This document shows, piece by piece, positions 8,802 through 17,205 of a stretch of 64,000 bases of DNA (positions within the stretch are counted from its first letter, which is position 1; every line of letters begins with the position of its first letter). Below the pieces are notes generated by a model, which saw nothing but the letters and a program-made list of their open reading frames with translations, was not told the DNA's origin and did no database searches. This DNA is from an uncultured Clostridia bacterium (lineage in GTDB: Bacteria > Bacillota > Clostridia > Saccharofermentanales > Saccharofermentanaceae). Made by a program: the position numbers and the translations under genes. Where the stretch lies: assembly GCA_947303185.1 (NCBI GenBank), contig CAMYXF010000002.1, positions 119,747-183,746 of the forward strand, read 5' to 3'.

Positions 8802-8830
8802 ATTTTAATATAAAAAGCGTGATATGCCAA
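8802..8830 (-). promoter_or_regulatory. Promoter of the cysS leader
   Basis: Minus strand TTGGCA (8830-8825), a 17-base spacer, then TAAAAT (8807-8802). It predicts transcription starting near 8795, about 335 bases before the cysS start codon. Confidence 0.6.
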
Positions 8831-8911
8831 ACTCTTCGTTCAGGATATCCCGCTAATAAAATAATGATTCTTGTCGTTATTGATTTGACCAGACTGTCAT
8901 AATCAGAACAC

Positions 8912-9136
8912 TCATGCCGGCTTCTTCCAGTTTATGTCAGGCTTGATTCCTTTTTTCACACAGTCATCCAAATACATGTCTATCAGATTCTGGTATGGAA
9001 TTCCAGTCTCCTCGGCCAGTTTTTTGAAGTAATCAACGGTAGTAGATTTGAGATTGATTGTAACCTGACGTTTCAGTTTTTCCGAATACGGATTCTTTCT
9101 TGGATTCAGTTTATCAATATCATAGTTATCTCTCAT
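8912..9136 (-). CDS. brnA: BrnA-type antitoxin
   Basis: 74 residues. The C-terminal half (KRQVTINLKSTTVDYFKKLA then GIPYQNLIDMYL) is a ribbon-helix-helix DNA-binding domain of the kind found in BrnA and CopG-like antitoxins. The first 25 residues would be the toxin-binding arm. It follows the brnT toxin gene with a 4-base ATGA overlap, the usual toxin-first BrnTA arrangement. BrnA proteins neutralise BrnT and repress their own promoter. It is transcribed towards the cysS leader, and no terminator is seen between them. Confidence 0.85.
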   Translation of the reverse strand: MRDNYDIDKLNPRKNPYSEKLKRQVTINLKSTTVDYFKKLAEETGIPYQNLIDMYLDDCVKKGIKPDINWKKPA

Positions 9137-9423
9137 AAGTTTCCACCACCATTCAAATAAAAGTCTGTCTCCGTTTTAGTAGCTTTTCTCGCTGATATGA
9201 TTCTTATCACTTCACCCTCTTTTCTATAACAATGACTTGCTGTTAATACTCTTGTTTTTCTGCTCATCCCGATAAGAAGAAATCGTTCCTCGTCTTCTGA
9301 ATGATCCGGATCATCAAACAAGATGGCATCATCGTCAAAAAAGGATGTGCAAGCTTCAGCAAAATCTATTCCATGTTTAGTAATATTGACCTTATTTTTG
9401 TTTTCATCCCATTCAAAGGTCAT
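9133..9423 (-). CDS. brnT: BrnT-type toxin (ribonuclease)
   Basis: 97 residues from the chosen ATG at 9423, which has AAGGAGG 7 bases upstream; a longer reading from 9489 has no such site and would run into the promoter. The opening MTFEWDENKN, then KHGIDFAEA and the C-terminal IRIISARKATKTE, are hallmarks of BrnT. These toxins have a RelE-like fold and cut mRNA to stop growth. The arrangement with brnA (overlap of 4 bases) and the palindromic operator upstream complete a type II toxin-antitoxin module. Confidence 0.88.
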   Translation of the reverse strand: MTFEWDENKNKVNITKHGIDFAEACTSFFDDDAILFDDPDHSEDEERFLLIGMSRKTRVLTASHCYRKEGEVIRIISARKATKTETDFYLNGGGNL

Positions 9424-9439
9424 GAATGCCTCCTTATTC

Positions 9440-9471
9440 ATAATTATATGATAATTATATTTTATAATCAA
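9440..9471 (-). promoter_or_regulatory. brnTA promoter with twin palindromic operator
   Basis: Two copies of the perfect palindrome ATAATTAT (9440-9447 and 9451-9458) are spaced 11 bases apart, one helical turn. A minus-strand promoter TTGATT (9471-9466), 17 bases, TATAAT (9448-9443) overlaps both. This is where an autorepressor such as BrnA would be expected to bind. Confidence 0.65.
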
Positions 9472-9487
9472 ATGTTCATCGCATATC

Positions 9488-9525
9488 AAAAAGGCCTTGC
9501 ATCAGATGTAACTGACACAAGGCCT
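9488..9525 (-). terminator. Terminator after purB
   Basis: Minus strand AGGCCTTG...CAAGGCCT, 8 perfect pairs enclosing an inner TCAG/CTGA pairing, followed by TTTTTG. It separates purB from brnTA. Confidence 0.9.
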
Positions 9526-9553
9526 AATAAATTATCTGTTCGATATATGGTTG

Positions 9554-10993
9554 TTATACTTTGAGTTCTACTTCGCTTACCGCAAGATCATCCTTATGAG
9601 CTTCGATCAACGGTCTGACACACTCTGTGAGGAATGCATCAACCTGTTCAGGACATCGTCCGATATAAAGCTTGGGATCTCTGAGCTTGATAAGCTCATC
9701 CATTGTCATGCCGAACTTGGGATCAGCTGCGATTCTCTCAAGAAGGTCGTTGGGCTTACCTTCGTTCTTTACAACGGAACCTGCCTGCATTGAAAGCTGG
9801 CGGATCTCCTCGTGGAGCTCCTGTCTGTTGCCGCCCTTCTTTGTAGCCTCCATCATGATGTTCTCTGTCATCATGAAAGGAAGTTCATCGAGGATGTGCT
9901 TTTCGATCATCTTGGGATATACAACAAGACCGGAAACAACGTTTGTGTAGATACCGAGGATAGCGTCAACTGCAAGGAAAGCCTCAGGAACTGAGATTCT
10001 CTTGTTTGCGGAGTCATCGAGCGTTCTCTCGAACCACTGCTCTGAAGATGTCATTGCAGGGTTAAGAACGTCAGCGATTACATATCTTGAAAGAGATGCG
10101 ATTCTCTCGGATCTCATAGGGTTTCTCTTATAAGCCATTGCAGAAGATCCGATCTGGTTCTTCTCAAAAGGCTCTTCGATCTCCTTTAAGTGCTGGAGAA
10201 GTCTGATATCGTTGGAGAACTTGTGAGCGCTCTGTGCGATAGCAGCAAGAGCAGAAAGAACTGTGTAGTCGATCTTTCTGGAATATGTCTGGCCTGATAC
10301 ATAGTAAGACTGCTCGAAGCCCATCTTCTGGCAGATCTTCTTGTCGAGTTCAACGCACTTAGCGTGGTCGCCGTCGAAGAGATCGTAGAAGGATGCCTGT
10401 GTACCTGTTGTACCCTTGCAGCCGAGGAGCTTCAATGAAGCGATAGCATTCTCAACTGTCTCAAGGTCAAATACGAGATCCTGGAGCCAGAGAGTTGCTC
10501 TCTTACCAACCGTTACGAGCTGTGCGGGCTGGAAATGTGTGAAACCCAATGTAGGCATAGCCTTGTACTCATCAGCAAAATCAGCAAGCTTTGCGATAAC
10601 TACAACAAGTCTCTTCCTGATGAGCTCCAAAGCTTCTCTCATGATGATGATGTCAGTATTGTCGCCAACGTAGCAGGATGTAGCACCGAGGTGGATGATG
10701 GCATCAGCACCGGAACCTTTTACCTGCTTACCATAAGAATGAACATGAGCCATTACGTCATGACGGCGGATCTTCTCTTCCGCAGCTGCATCTTCATAAT
10801 CGATATCATCCTTGTGAGCCTTAAGATCAGCGATCTGCTCATCAGTGATGTTAAGTCCTAATTCCTTCTCAGCCTCTGCAAGTGCGATCCAAAGAAGTCT
10901 CCATGTCTTGAACTTCTTATCGGGCGAGAAGATGTACTGCATCTCCTTACTAGCGTAGCGGGAGTTTAAAGGGCTCTCGTAACTGTCTTTCAT
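9554..10993 (-). CDS. purB: Adenylosuccinate lyase
   Basis: 479 residues of the fumarase/aspartase superfamily. The signature loop SSAMAYKRNPMRSE (near residue 290) contains the mobile catalytic serine and the Lys/Asn contacts. HVHSYGKQ near 85 and LGFTHFQPAQ near 148 are the other substrate-binding regions, the latter with the general-acid histidine. It splits succinyl-AICAR and adenylosuccinate in purine synthesis. It is longer than the B. subtilis enzyme and closer in length to the long PurB group. Start and stop overlap by one base (TAATG) with the upstream aminotransferase gene, so the two are translationally coupled; fumarate and aspartate metabolism link them. Confidence 0.95.
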   Translation of the reverse strand: MKDSYESPLNSRYASKEMQYIFSPDKKFKTWRLLWIALAEAEKELGLNITDEQIADLKAHKDDIDYEDAAAEEKIRRHDVMAHVHSYGKQVKGSGADAIIHLGATSCYVGDNTDIIIMREALELIRKRLVVVIAKLADFADEYKAMPTLGFTHFQPAQLVTVGKRATLWLQDLVFDLETVENAIASLKLLGCKGTTGTQASFYDLFDGDHAKCVELDKKICQKMGFEQSYYVSGQTYSRKIDYTVLSALAAIAQSAHKFSNDIRLLQHLKEIEEPFEKNQIGSSAMAYKRNPMRSERIASLSRYVIADVLNPAMTSSEQWFERTLDDSANKRISVPEAFLAVDAILGIYTNVVSGLVVYPKMIEKHILDELPFMMTENIMMEATKKGGNRQELHEEIRQLSMQAGSVVKNEGKPNDLLERIAADPKFGMTMDELIKLRDPKLYIGRCPEQVDAFLTECVRPLIEAHKDDLAVSEVELKV

Positions 10994-12282
10994 TATTTAA
11001 GATCCTCCAACAATTTATCCACTGCTGTGATTTTAGCACAGATCGCAAGGATTCTGACGGCTTTCTCGATATCTTCGATCACGGGGAATGAAGGAGCGAG
11101 TCTGATGTTTGAATCCTGGGGATCCTTGCCGTAAGGATAGCTTGCTCCTGCAGGAGTAAGCGCAACGCCTGCTTCCTTGCACATGGAAACAATCTTTGTA
11201 GCTGTTCCGGGCATAGCATAGAAGCTTACGAAGTAACCGCCCTTGGGGTTTGTCCAGTGCCAGAGATCGTCAAATCCGAGTTCTTCGTTAAGAACGTTCT
11301 GGCATGCTTCGAACTTCGGACGAAGGATAGCAGCATGCTTCATCATGTGCTGGTATACTGCCTCAGCGTTGGGAAGGTATCTTGCATGAGCGAGCTGGTT
11401 TACCTTGTTGGTGCAGATCGTCTGAGCATTGAGATACTTCTTTGCATATGTCATGTTGTCCTTGTTGCATGCAAAGCAGGAGATACCGCCGCCTGCAAAA
11501 GTGATCTTTGAAGATGATGCAAACTCATAAACTCTGTTTGCGTGGCCGTAAGACTCACAAAGTGAGAGCATGTCAGGAAGCTTGCCCCACTCGTTTCTGT
11601 CTTCAGAAAGGTGGTGAACTACATAAGCGTTATCCCAGAAGATTCTGAAATCAGATGCTGCAGTCTCCATCTTGGCAAGTCTTTCGCATGTCTCTTTGGA
11701 ATATACGATTCCGTCAGGATTGCTGTAGCAGGGAACGCACCAGATACCCTTTACCTTCTCGTCCTTAACGAGTTCTTCAACCATGTCCATGTCAGGACCG
11801 TCTTCTGTGATCGGTACGGGAATGAGCTCAAAGCCAAATGTCTCTGTAACTCTGAAGTGTCTGTCGTAACCGGGTGTCGGGCAAAGCCACTTTCTGCCTT
11901 CTACCTGAGCCCAGGGCTTGGGTGAATCAACTTCACCGAATACCATAGAACGCATGATTGCATCGTACATCTGATTAAGAGATGAAGAATTACCCATGAA
12001 GATATTGTCTTTATCAGTACCCAAGATCTCGCCGAACACAGCCCTGATCTCTTCGATACCTTCAGCGATACCGTAGTTTCTTGTATCCTGACCCTTAGCG
12101 GTCTTGAAATCACCGTTAAGTACGTCATATATATCGTTGGAAAGGTCCAGCTGAAGCGGTGACGGCTTTCCGCGTGTCATGTCGAGCGTGAGATTAAGTG
12201 CCTTGTAGTTCTCATAGCGTTCGTTCAGTTCTTGTCTTTCAGCCAAGAGTTCTTCTCTTGTCATGTCGCGGTAACCCTTCAT
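10993..12282 (-). CDS. Aspartate/alanine-type aminotransferase (PF12897-like)
   Basis: 429 residues of a fold-type I PLP aminotransferase. The N-terminal LDMTRGKPSPLQLDLS (near residue 33) and the PLP lysine in SSSKITFAGGG (near 258) are typical of the AspT group annotated as Aminotran_MocR. That group transfers the amino group of aspartate to 2-oxoglutarate. NSSSLNQMYDAI near 95 is the phosphate-binding loop. No DNA-binding domain is present. Placement directly before purB, with a one-base overlap, suggests it helps supply or recover aspartate used in adenylosuccinate formation; this is inference. Confidence 0.85.
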   Translation of the reverse strand: MKGYRDMTREELLAERQELNERYENYKALNLTLDMTRGKPSPLQLDLSNDIYDVLNGDFKTAKGQDTRNYGIAEGIEEIRAVFGEILGTDKDNIFMGNSSSLNQMYDAIMRSMVFGEVDSPKPWAQVEGRKWLCPTPGYDRHFRVTETFGFELIPVPITEDGPDMDMVEELVKDEKVKGIWCVPCYSNPDGIVYSKETCERLAKMETAASDFRIFWDNAYVVHHLSEDRNEWGKLPDMLSLCESYGHANRVYEFASSSKITFAGGGISCFACNKDNMTYAKKYLNAQTICTNKVNQLAHARYLPNAEAVYQHMMKHAAILRPKFEACQNVLNEELGFDDLWHWTNPKGGYFVSFYAMPGTATKIVSMCKEAGVALTPAGASYPYGKDPQDSNIRLAPSFPVIEDIEKAVRILAICAKITAVDKLLEDLK

Positions 12283-12467
12283 GATCGGCCAACCTTCCTT
12301 AAAATGAATTTTTGCAAATCGAATCTTGCATTTTTGATATAGTGGTTCTGTCCCAAAACCTCACCAATTATAGTCTATTGCCTAATTAAAGCAATAAACA
12401 AAACTTGTCAAAATGGCATTTCTAATCGTCAAAAATGCATTTTGTATTAAATTCGGCACTTTGCACA

Positions 12468-12842
12468 TCAAAAGGGAACAAAATCAATCCTGAGTATATT
12501 ACCTTGTGCATCGTGAGTAACCCTTATCACCTCAAAAATGATGTTTCTGTCGAACAGCTCATTCTCGTTGACGAACCTTTCAGCCGTCCTCATTACCCTG
12601 TTCCTCTTCTTATAGATCACCGATTCTGCAGAGTCAGGGTAGCTTCCAAGGTTACGTCTCGTCCTGACTTCGAATATGTGTATGTCATTGTCTTTTTCGG
12701 CGATTATGTCTATCTCACCCACGTTATGTACCGAGTAATTGCGTCTTAAGATGTTATATCCTTTATCCCTAAGAAGTCCTGCTGCGGCATCCTCCCCTTT
12801 TGTTCCGACATATTGTTTGAATTTTTTATCGTTCTTTTTCAT
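12468..12842 (-). CDS. YraN family protein (UPF0102), predicted endonuclease fold
   Basis: 124 residues. G-TKGEDAA, RRNYSVHNVGEIDII and FEVRTR are the three conserved blocks of the YraN/UPF0102 family, which has a PD-(D/E)xK-like core (E near 16, D near 45, then ExR in place of ExK). The Lys-to-Arg change at the last position is seen in part of the family. Function is poorly defined; a role in DNA or junction processing is inferred from the fold. It stands alone, divergent from the GGDEF-EAL gene. Confidence 0.88.
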   Translation of the reverse strand: MKKNDKKFKQYVGTKGEDAAAGLLRDKGYNILRRNYSVHNVGEIDIIAEKDNDIHIFEVRTRRNLGSYPDSAESVIYKKRNRVMRTAERFVNENELFDRNIIFEVIRVTHDAQGNILRIDFVPF

Positions 12843-12941
12843 TTATGCTTTCCTTATATTTTTTTGATAATTGTCTTTTTTGTTGTAATACGCGTTTTAG
12901 TAGAATAAAATCTAAACACAGTAACTGATAAGGGATAATTT

Positions 12942-14606
12942 ATGATCGCCGGTACTCCAGACATTAAAACTTTTTTCGAAACACTAGATGAGTGTGTCGA
13001 CTGCAAGTTCAACGAGAAGTTTTCGAAGTACGCTGATTATCTTTCGATAGCAAAGATCGAAGATACGCAGTATATCGGCGGCAAACCCATAAACAAAAAT
13101 GTTGATTATCTTGCCGATAACGTAGGCCAGGAATATTTCGAAGTTACTTTAGGCAGCAGCGATTCCGTTATCACGGTCATAAGATTCACATATACGCAGT
13201 TCCCTCCACAGTTCACAGTCGAACAGGAAGAATTCAAGTGCATCTTCAAAGACAGCGTTGCAAACAAGATCGCCGTAAACCGCCTCAGCTCACAGTATTC
13301 ATACATCTACAACAACAATATTGAGTTCGGCATGCACAACGAGAATTATCTCTTCTCCAGATTTGACGAGATGTTCGCTACCGGTGTCGCAACAAAATAC
13401 TCGGTTGCATTCATCAACATAAAGCACGTTAACCAGATCAACAGATATTTCGGTTCCGACATCGCAGGTTCCGCGATCAAATTGTTCGGTGCTAAGCTTA
13501 ACTCTTTTCCTGATTACGACAGAGGCGAATTCGCAGTTCACCTCGGCGGCGATAACTTTGTTGTCGTGCTCTATACTTCAAGACTTGCCGAGCTTGAGAA
13601 ATTCATAGCATCCGTCCCCGTTTCCCTTTCTTACGGCGGCGACAGATTCGAACACATCTTCAGCTGCAGGGCCGGCATAACAACTATCCGCCCGAGCCAC
13701 CGCTTCGGCAATCACGTCATGGGCGAATGCTCACAGGCATTCAGCTATTCCAAAAAGAATAACGTTGATATCGTCTACTATTCAGAAGAGATCAACGAAT
13801 CCAACCATAACAATACAGAGACTCTTAACAGAGCATTAAATGAGAATAAATTCCTCATTTACTACCAGCCGGTTATCAGCCTCGAAGACAAGCCCTGTCT
13901 CCATGCTGCAGAAGCTCTGGCCAGGTGGCCTCTGGACGGCAAGATCATGTCTCCCCAGGAGTTCATTACTCTTGCAACAGACTCAGGCATCGTTACAAAG
14001 ATAGACTTCTACGTACTTGAGAATGTCTGCAAGAACATCAAGTCATGGCAGGAACAGGGCATCCCGACCGTACCGATCACGGTTAATTTCTCCGGCCGTC
14101 ATCTCTTCAACGCTGCAATCGCAGATAACATTCTTGAAGTTGTAGACAGATACGGCGTTGATCACAAGCTCATCGGTATCGAGTTCTCAGAGCCTGACTT
14201 CACACAGAGAATGCCTGTACTGAAAGACGTAAGCCACACATTGAGCGAAGCAGGAATCCTCGTTACCCTCGATAAATTCAGCACGGGCCAGTCTACCCTT
14301 ACGCTTCTCCACGACATGGATGCAAGCTACGTTAAGATCGGCGCAGACAGATTCGACCCTGAAGATCCTAAGGGCCGTATCATCACAAACGACATGATCA
14401 ATCTCGCCAATATCCTTGGCTATAAAGTAATCTGTGAAGGCGTTGAGTCACAGAAGCAGGCCGACGATCTCATGATGTGCGGCTGCAAACTCTTCCAGTC
14501 CTTCTACTATGACAAGCCTTTGTCAGAGAGATTCTTCTTGAACAGACTGCAGAATCCTTACTATGACATCGAAGTATCCAAGAAAGAACCAGAAGAAAAG
14601 TTCTGA
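12942..14606 (+). CDS. Degenerate GGDEF-EAL cyclic-di-GMP protein
   Basis: 554 residues in three parts: an N-terminal region of about 140 residues without a recognised fold, a GGDEF-like domain (about 150-285) and an EAL domain (about 295-535). The GGDEF signature reads GGDNF (202-206), so synthesis of c-di-GMP is unlikely. In the EAL domain E324 (EAL), N382, E414, K465, E499 and Q519 are kept. The metal-binding DDFG motif, however, is D444-K445-F-S, and the Asp normally following the catalytic Lys is G467. Phosphodiesterase activity is therefore probably weak or lost, and the protein may sense c-di-GMP instead. No membrane segment is seen. AAGGG precedes the ATG. Confidence 0.85.
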   Translation: MIAGTPDIKTFFETLDECVDCKFNEKFSKYADYLSIAKIEDTQYIGGKPINKNVDYLADNVGQEYFEVTLGSSDSVITVIRFTYTQFPPQFTVEQEEFKCIFKDSVANKIAVNRLSSQYSYIYNNNIEFGMHNENYLFSRFDEMFATGVATKYSVAFINIKHVNQINRYFGSDIAGSAIKLFGAKLNSFPDYDRGEFAVHLGGDNFVVVLYTSRLAELEKFIASVPVSLSYGGDRFEHIFSCRAGITTIRPSHRFGNHVMGECSQAFSYSKKNNVDIVYYSEEINESNHNNTETLNRALNENKFLIYYQPVISLEDKPCLHAAEALARWPLDGKIMSPQEFITLATDSGIVTKIDFYVLENVCKNIKSWQEQGIPTVPITVNFSGRHLFNAAIADNILEVVDRYGVDHKLIGIEFSEPDFTQRMPVLKDVSHTLSEAGILVTLDKFSTGQSTLTLLHDMDASYVKIGADRFDPEDPKGRIITNDMINLANILGYKVICEGVESQKQADDLMMCGCKLFQSFYYDKPLSERFFLNRLQNPYYDIEVSKKEPEEKF

Positions 14607-14624
14607 ATCCTTCTGCAGTTTTAT

Positions 14625-15422
14625 CTACCTGAAACAACTGTTAATCAGATTATCCAACACCCTGACATCAAGCGGTGTTTTTGAAGTTTCAAATGTATAG
14701 AACAGTCGGTCGCCCTGCATTATCCCGGCAAGTGAATACTTAATTGACCTTACCGTCATATCTTCCACATATTCTTGGTCGTCCATTCTGCCGCAATGTT
14801 CGTAATAAACTATCTTACGGTCACTTACTCTCAGAATGGTAAAATCCGGATGAATTATCTCGTTATCACAAACAAGCATCGGACACTCATACTTATACGG
14901 TATACCGTTTAAATACAATCTGTCAGCAATTATCTGTTCGGATTTAGACCTTACCCGCTCTCCCCTTAAAGTTTTAAAGACTGGAACATCATCAGATATA
15001 TACTTGTGATCATAAGTTCTTTCTAACCATCTGCTGACAAACTGTTCATCAGTAGGAACAATCGGATTAATCATTTCTTTTCTTTCTTCAGCTAGATTAT
15101 AGTAGATGTCTTCAGCAACATATTTAGGAAAAACCTTCTTAATTCTCTCAAGTGCAGCCAGCTCAGAATCTGCTGCTCTTACAACTTTTTCAAGATAATT
15201 TCTTTGAATCAAAGCGCTAATATACTCTTTCTCATTTCTGTCCAGGAGTTTTTCCTTAATACCAGAAGAGTCATCAACCAGATAATAATAGACTTTGTTT
15301 TTTCGGTGCCTGATATAAATACTGCCTCGCGGAAAACTTTTCAGCTTCTCCGTAGTTCGTTTAGATAACTTTTTAAGTAATTCGCTTCTTTCTTCAATTT
15401 GTTCCATAATATTTTTATTCAT
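14625..15422 (-). CDS. Nuclease-like protein of unknown family, paralogue A
   Basis: 265 residues, no family name known to me. It is clearly paralogous to the gene at 54696-55502. The N-terminal half (1-120) is basic and helical, with a beta patch SIYIRHRKNKVYYYLV. The C-terminal half holds the shared block IVPTDEQFV, ERVRSKSE, GIPYKYECP, IIHPDFTIL, YYEHCGRMDD and TSKTPLDV. The order E162, D193 (in HPDF) and E208-H209 resembles a PD-(D/E)xK nuclease core with the lysine replaced; this is inference. Immediately upstream lie palindromic elements like those beside its paralogue. AGGGG stands about 6 bases before the ATG. Confidence 0.7.
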   Translation of the reverse strand: MNKNIMEQIEERSELLKKLSKRTTEKLKSFPRGSIYIRHRKNKVYYYLVDDSSGIKEKLLDRNEKEYISALIQRNYLEKVVRAADSELAALERIKKVFPKYVAEDIYYNLAEERKEMINPIVPTDEQFVSRWLERTYDHKYISDDVPVFKTLRGERVRSKSEQIIADRLYLNGIPYKYECPMLVCDNEIIHPDFTILRVSDRKIVYYEHCGRMDDQEYVEDMTVRSIKYSLAGIMQGDRLFYTFETSKTPLDVRVLDNLINSCFR

Positions 15423-15445
15423 TTTTAGCCCCTATCTTTTTCATC

Positions 15446-15738
15446 TCGGGAAAACGGGAAATCACATTTTCCCGATACATCAACTGCAAATTAGTATCGG
15501 CGTATCCAAAACTTCAGGATTTCCGGCACTATTTTTCCATAAAATGTGTCGCTATTTCTTACAACTCAGTAATCCCGACACATTATTCAACAAAGACATA
15601 CACAGAGAATACTCATATGACCAAAACTGTACATGTTTGATAAATATCTGTGTCGGGAAAATCGAAATAGCCAATTCTCCGATATACTTCATCCCTCGTT
15701 ATGTCGCTAAACAGCAAATAGCCAAAAACCGACACATA
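15446..15738. repeat. Degenerate cluster of palindromic elements upstream of paralogue A
   Basis: Several inverted repeats fill the 300 bases upstream of the nuclease-like gene. TCGGGAAAA/TTTTCCCGA at 15446-15475 has the loop CGGGAAATCACA. CGATAC/GTATCG sits at 15473-15499. AATGTGTCG/CGACACATT at 15543-15584 has a 24-base loop. TGTGTCGG at 15649 has CCGATATA as a poor partner, with GAAAATCG in its loop. TGTCG/CGACA sits at 15702-15734. The first loop resembles the AAAATC-core loops of the arrays at 32.6 and 55.5 kb. There is no strict period. The stretch 15739-15790 holds nothing I recognise. Confidence 0.65.
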
Positions 15739-15790
15739 TAACAAAACAAGACCAAAATCACTTCAAAACAAACATTCGAAAAACACTTAG

Positions 15791-15833
15791 CCAACCGTGT
15801 GCAGAGGGGTTACGTCCCCTCAAATACGGTTGG
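15791..15833 (+). other. Two-tier hairpin upstream of aminotransferase
   Basis: CCAACCGT (15791-15798) pairs with ACGGTTGG (15826-15833). Inside, AGGGG pairs with CCCCT around the loop TTACGT, with an asymmetric internal loop between the two stems. No T-run follows, so it is not an intrinsic terminator. It lies about 125 bases before the aminotransferase start and may be part of its leader. Downstream GCGGTAGCGCGG looks slightly like a T-box core, but key bases differ. Confidence 0.5.
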
Positions 15834-15957
15834 CACTCCAAGCGGTAGCGCGGAAGGAATTTCTTCGTTAACCGGAATCATCAATCTTCTTTACACGATA
15901 CCCAATATAGGAATTTGTGCTATATTAGTTCTAATTTCTATAAATCGAGGTACCACT

Positions 15958-17148
15958 ATGATTTCCAAGAAAATGCTTGAATCCCTCAAGGGCGGTTCAG
16001 AGATCCGCAAGATGTTCGAAGAAGGCGGAAGACTTAAGGCCATCTACGGAGCTGAAAACGTTTACGACTTCTCTATCGGCAACCCTGACTTAGAGCCCCC
16101 GAAGGAAGTTTTCGATGCTCTTAAGGATCTTGCAAATAATCCTACTCCCGGTATGCACGGCTATATGCCCAACGCAGGTTATCCTTCCACAAGACAGATC
16201 GTTGCCGAGAAGCGCGGCAAGGAAGCAGATATGGAGATCGGTGCTGATGCAGTCTGCATGACAGTCGGTGCTGCTTGCGCAATGAACGACGTTCTCCACT
16301 CACTCCTCGATCCTGAGGATGAAGTAATCCTTCTTGCTCCCTATTTCATGGAATACAACGGATATGTTGCAAACCACGGCGGTAAGGTAGTAATCGTCCA
16401 GACAGACGACAAGTTCATGCCCGTTATCGCCGATATTGAGAAGGCAATCACTTCAAAGACAAAGGCAATCATCGTTAACTCACCTAACAACCCTTCCGGT
16501 GTTGTATACCCCGCTGAACTTCTTACAGAGCTCAACGACATGCTCAAGAAGCAGGATCACACAATCTATGTAATCAGCGATGAGCCTTATATCGACCTCG
16601 CTTACGACGGAGCTGCAGTTCCCTGCGCCCTCAAGTATATCGACAACCTCATCATCTGCTTCTCATGGAGTAAGTCCTTGTCACTCCCGGGCGAAAGAAT
16701 CGGTTATACACTCGTATCACCCAAGTGCGCTGACTACGCTGAGCTTACCGGCGCCATCGTTCTTTCCAACAGAACACTCGGAAGCGTTAACGCTCCCGCT
16801 ATCTGGCAGAAAGTTATCGAGAAGTCCATCTACGCTAAGGTTGACGTAGCAAACTACGAGAACAGAAGAAACCTTCTTTATGCAAACATCGTAGATGCAG
16901 GCTTTGATGCAGTTAAGCCTAACGGCGCTCTCTACATCTTCATGAATACACCTAAGGGACTTGAAGACGGCGAGTTCGCAGCTATCTGCGCCAAGCACAA
17001 TCTCCTTCTCGTTAAGGGTTCTAGCTTTGCACGTCCCGGTTACTGCCGTCTTGCTTTCTGCGTTTCTGAAGTATCCATCAGAAATTCAAGAAAGGCTTTC
17101 TATGCAGTTGCTGAAGAACTCGGCATCAGCCACAGAAAAGAGCAGTAA
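15958..17148 (+). CDS. PLP-dependent class I/II aminotransferase
   Basis: 396 residues from the ATG at 15958, chosen because GAGG stands 7 bases before it; a longer frame from 15799 covers a hairpin and lacks family sequence. Fold-type I aminotransferase landmarks: NPDLEPPKEVF near 40, SPNNPSG near 178 (substrate Asn), SDEPYIDL near 208 and the PLP lysine in FSWSKSLSLPGERIGY near 238. It resembles aspartate or aromatic aminotransferases of the AspC/YhdR type; the substrate cannot be fixed. It is a single gene ending at a strong terminator. Confidence 0.88.
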   Translation: MISKKMLESLKGGSEIRKMFEEGGRLKAIYGAENVYDFSIGNPDLEPPKEVFDALKDLANNPTPGMHGYMPNAGYPSTRQIVAEKRGKEADMEIGADAVCMTVGAACAMNDVLHSLLDPEDEVILLAPYFMEYNGYVANHGGKVVIVQTDDKFMPVIADIEKAITSKTKAIIVNSPNNPSGVVYPAELLTELNDMLKKQDHTIYVISDEPYIDLAYDGAAVPCALKYIDNLIICFSWSKSLSLPGERIGYTLVSPKCADYAELTGAIVLSNRTLGSVNAPAIWQKVIEKSIYAKVDVANYENRRNLLYANIVDAGFDAVKPNGALYIFMNTPKGLEDGEFAAICAKHNLLLVKGSSFARPGYCRLAFCVSEVSIRNSRKAFYAVAEELGISHRKEQ

Positions 17149-17171
17149 TCTCTTATCCAATTACTTATTAT

Positions 17172-17204
17172 GGGGTGAACGGCAGATGCCGCTCACCCTT
17201 TTTA
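17172..17204 (+). terminator. Terminator after aminotransferase
   Basis: GGGTGA-A-CGGCA-GA-TGCCG-C-TCACCC followed by TTTTTATTT: 11 pairs with one mismatch. It lies between two convergent genes. Confidence 0.92.
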
Positions 17205-17205
17205 T

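Noticed and set aside
15544..15741. 65-codon frame in the palindrome cluster
   Set aside because: It is made of the inverted repeats and has no ribosome binding site.
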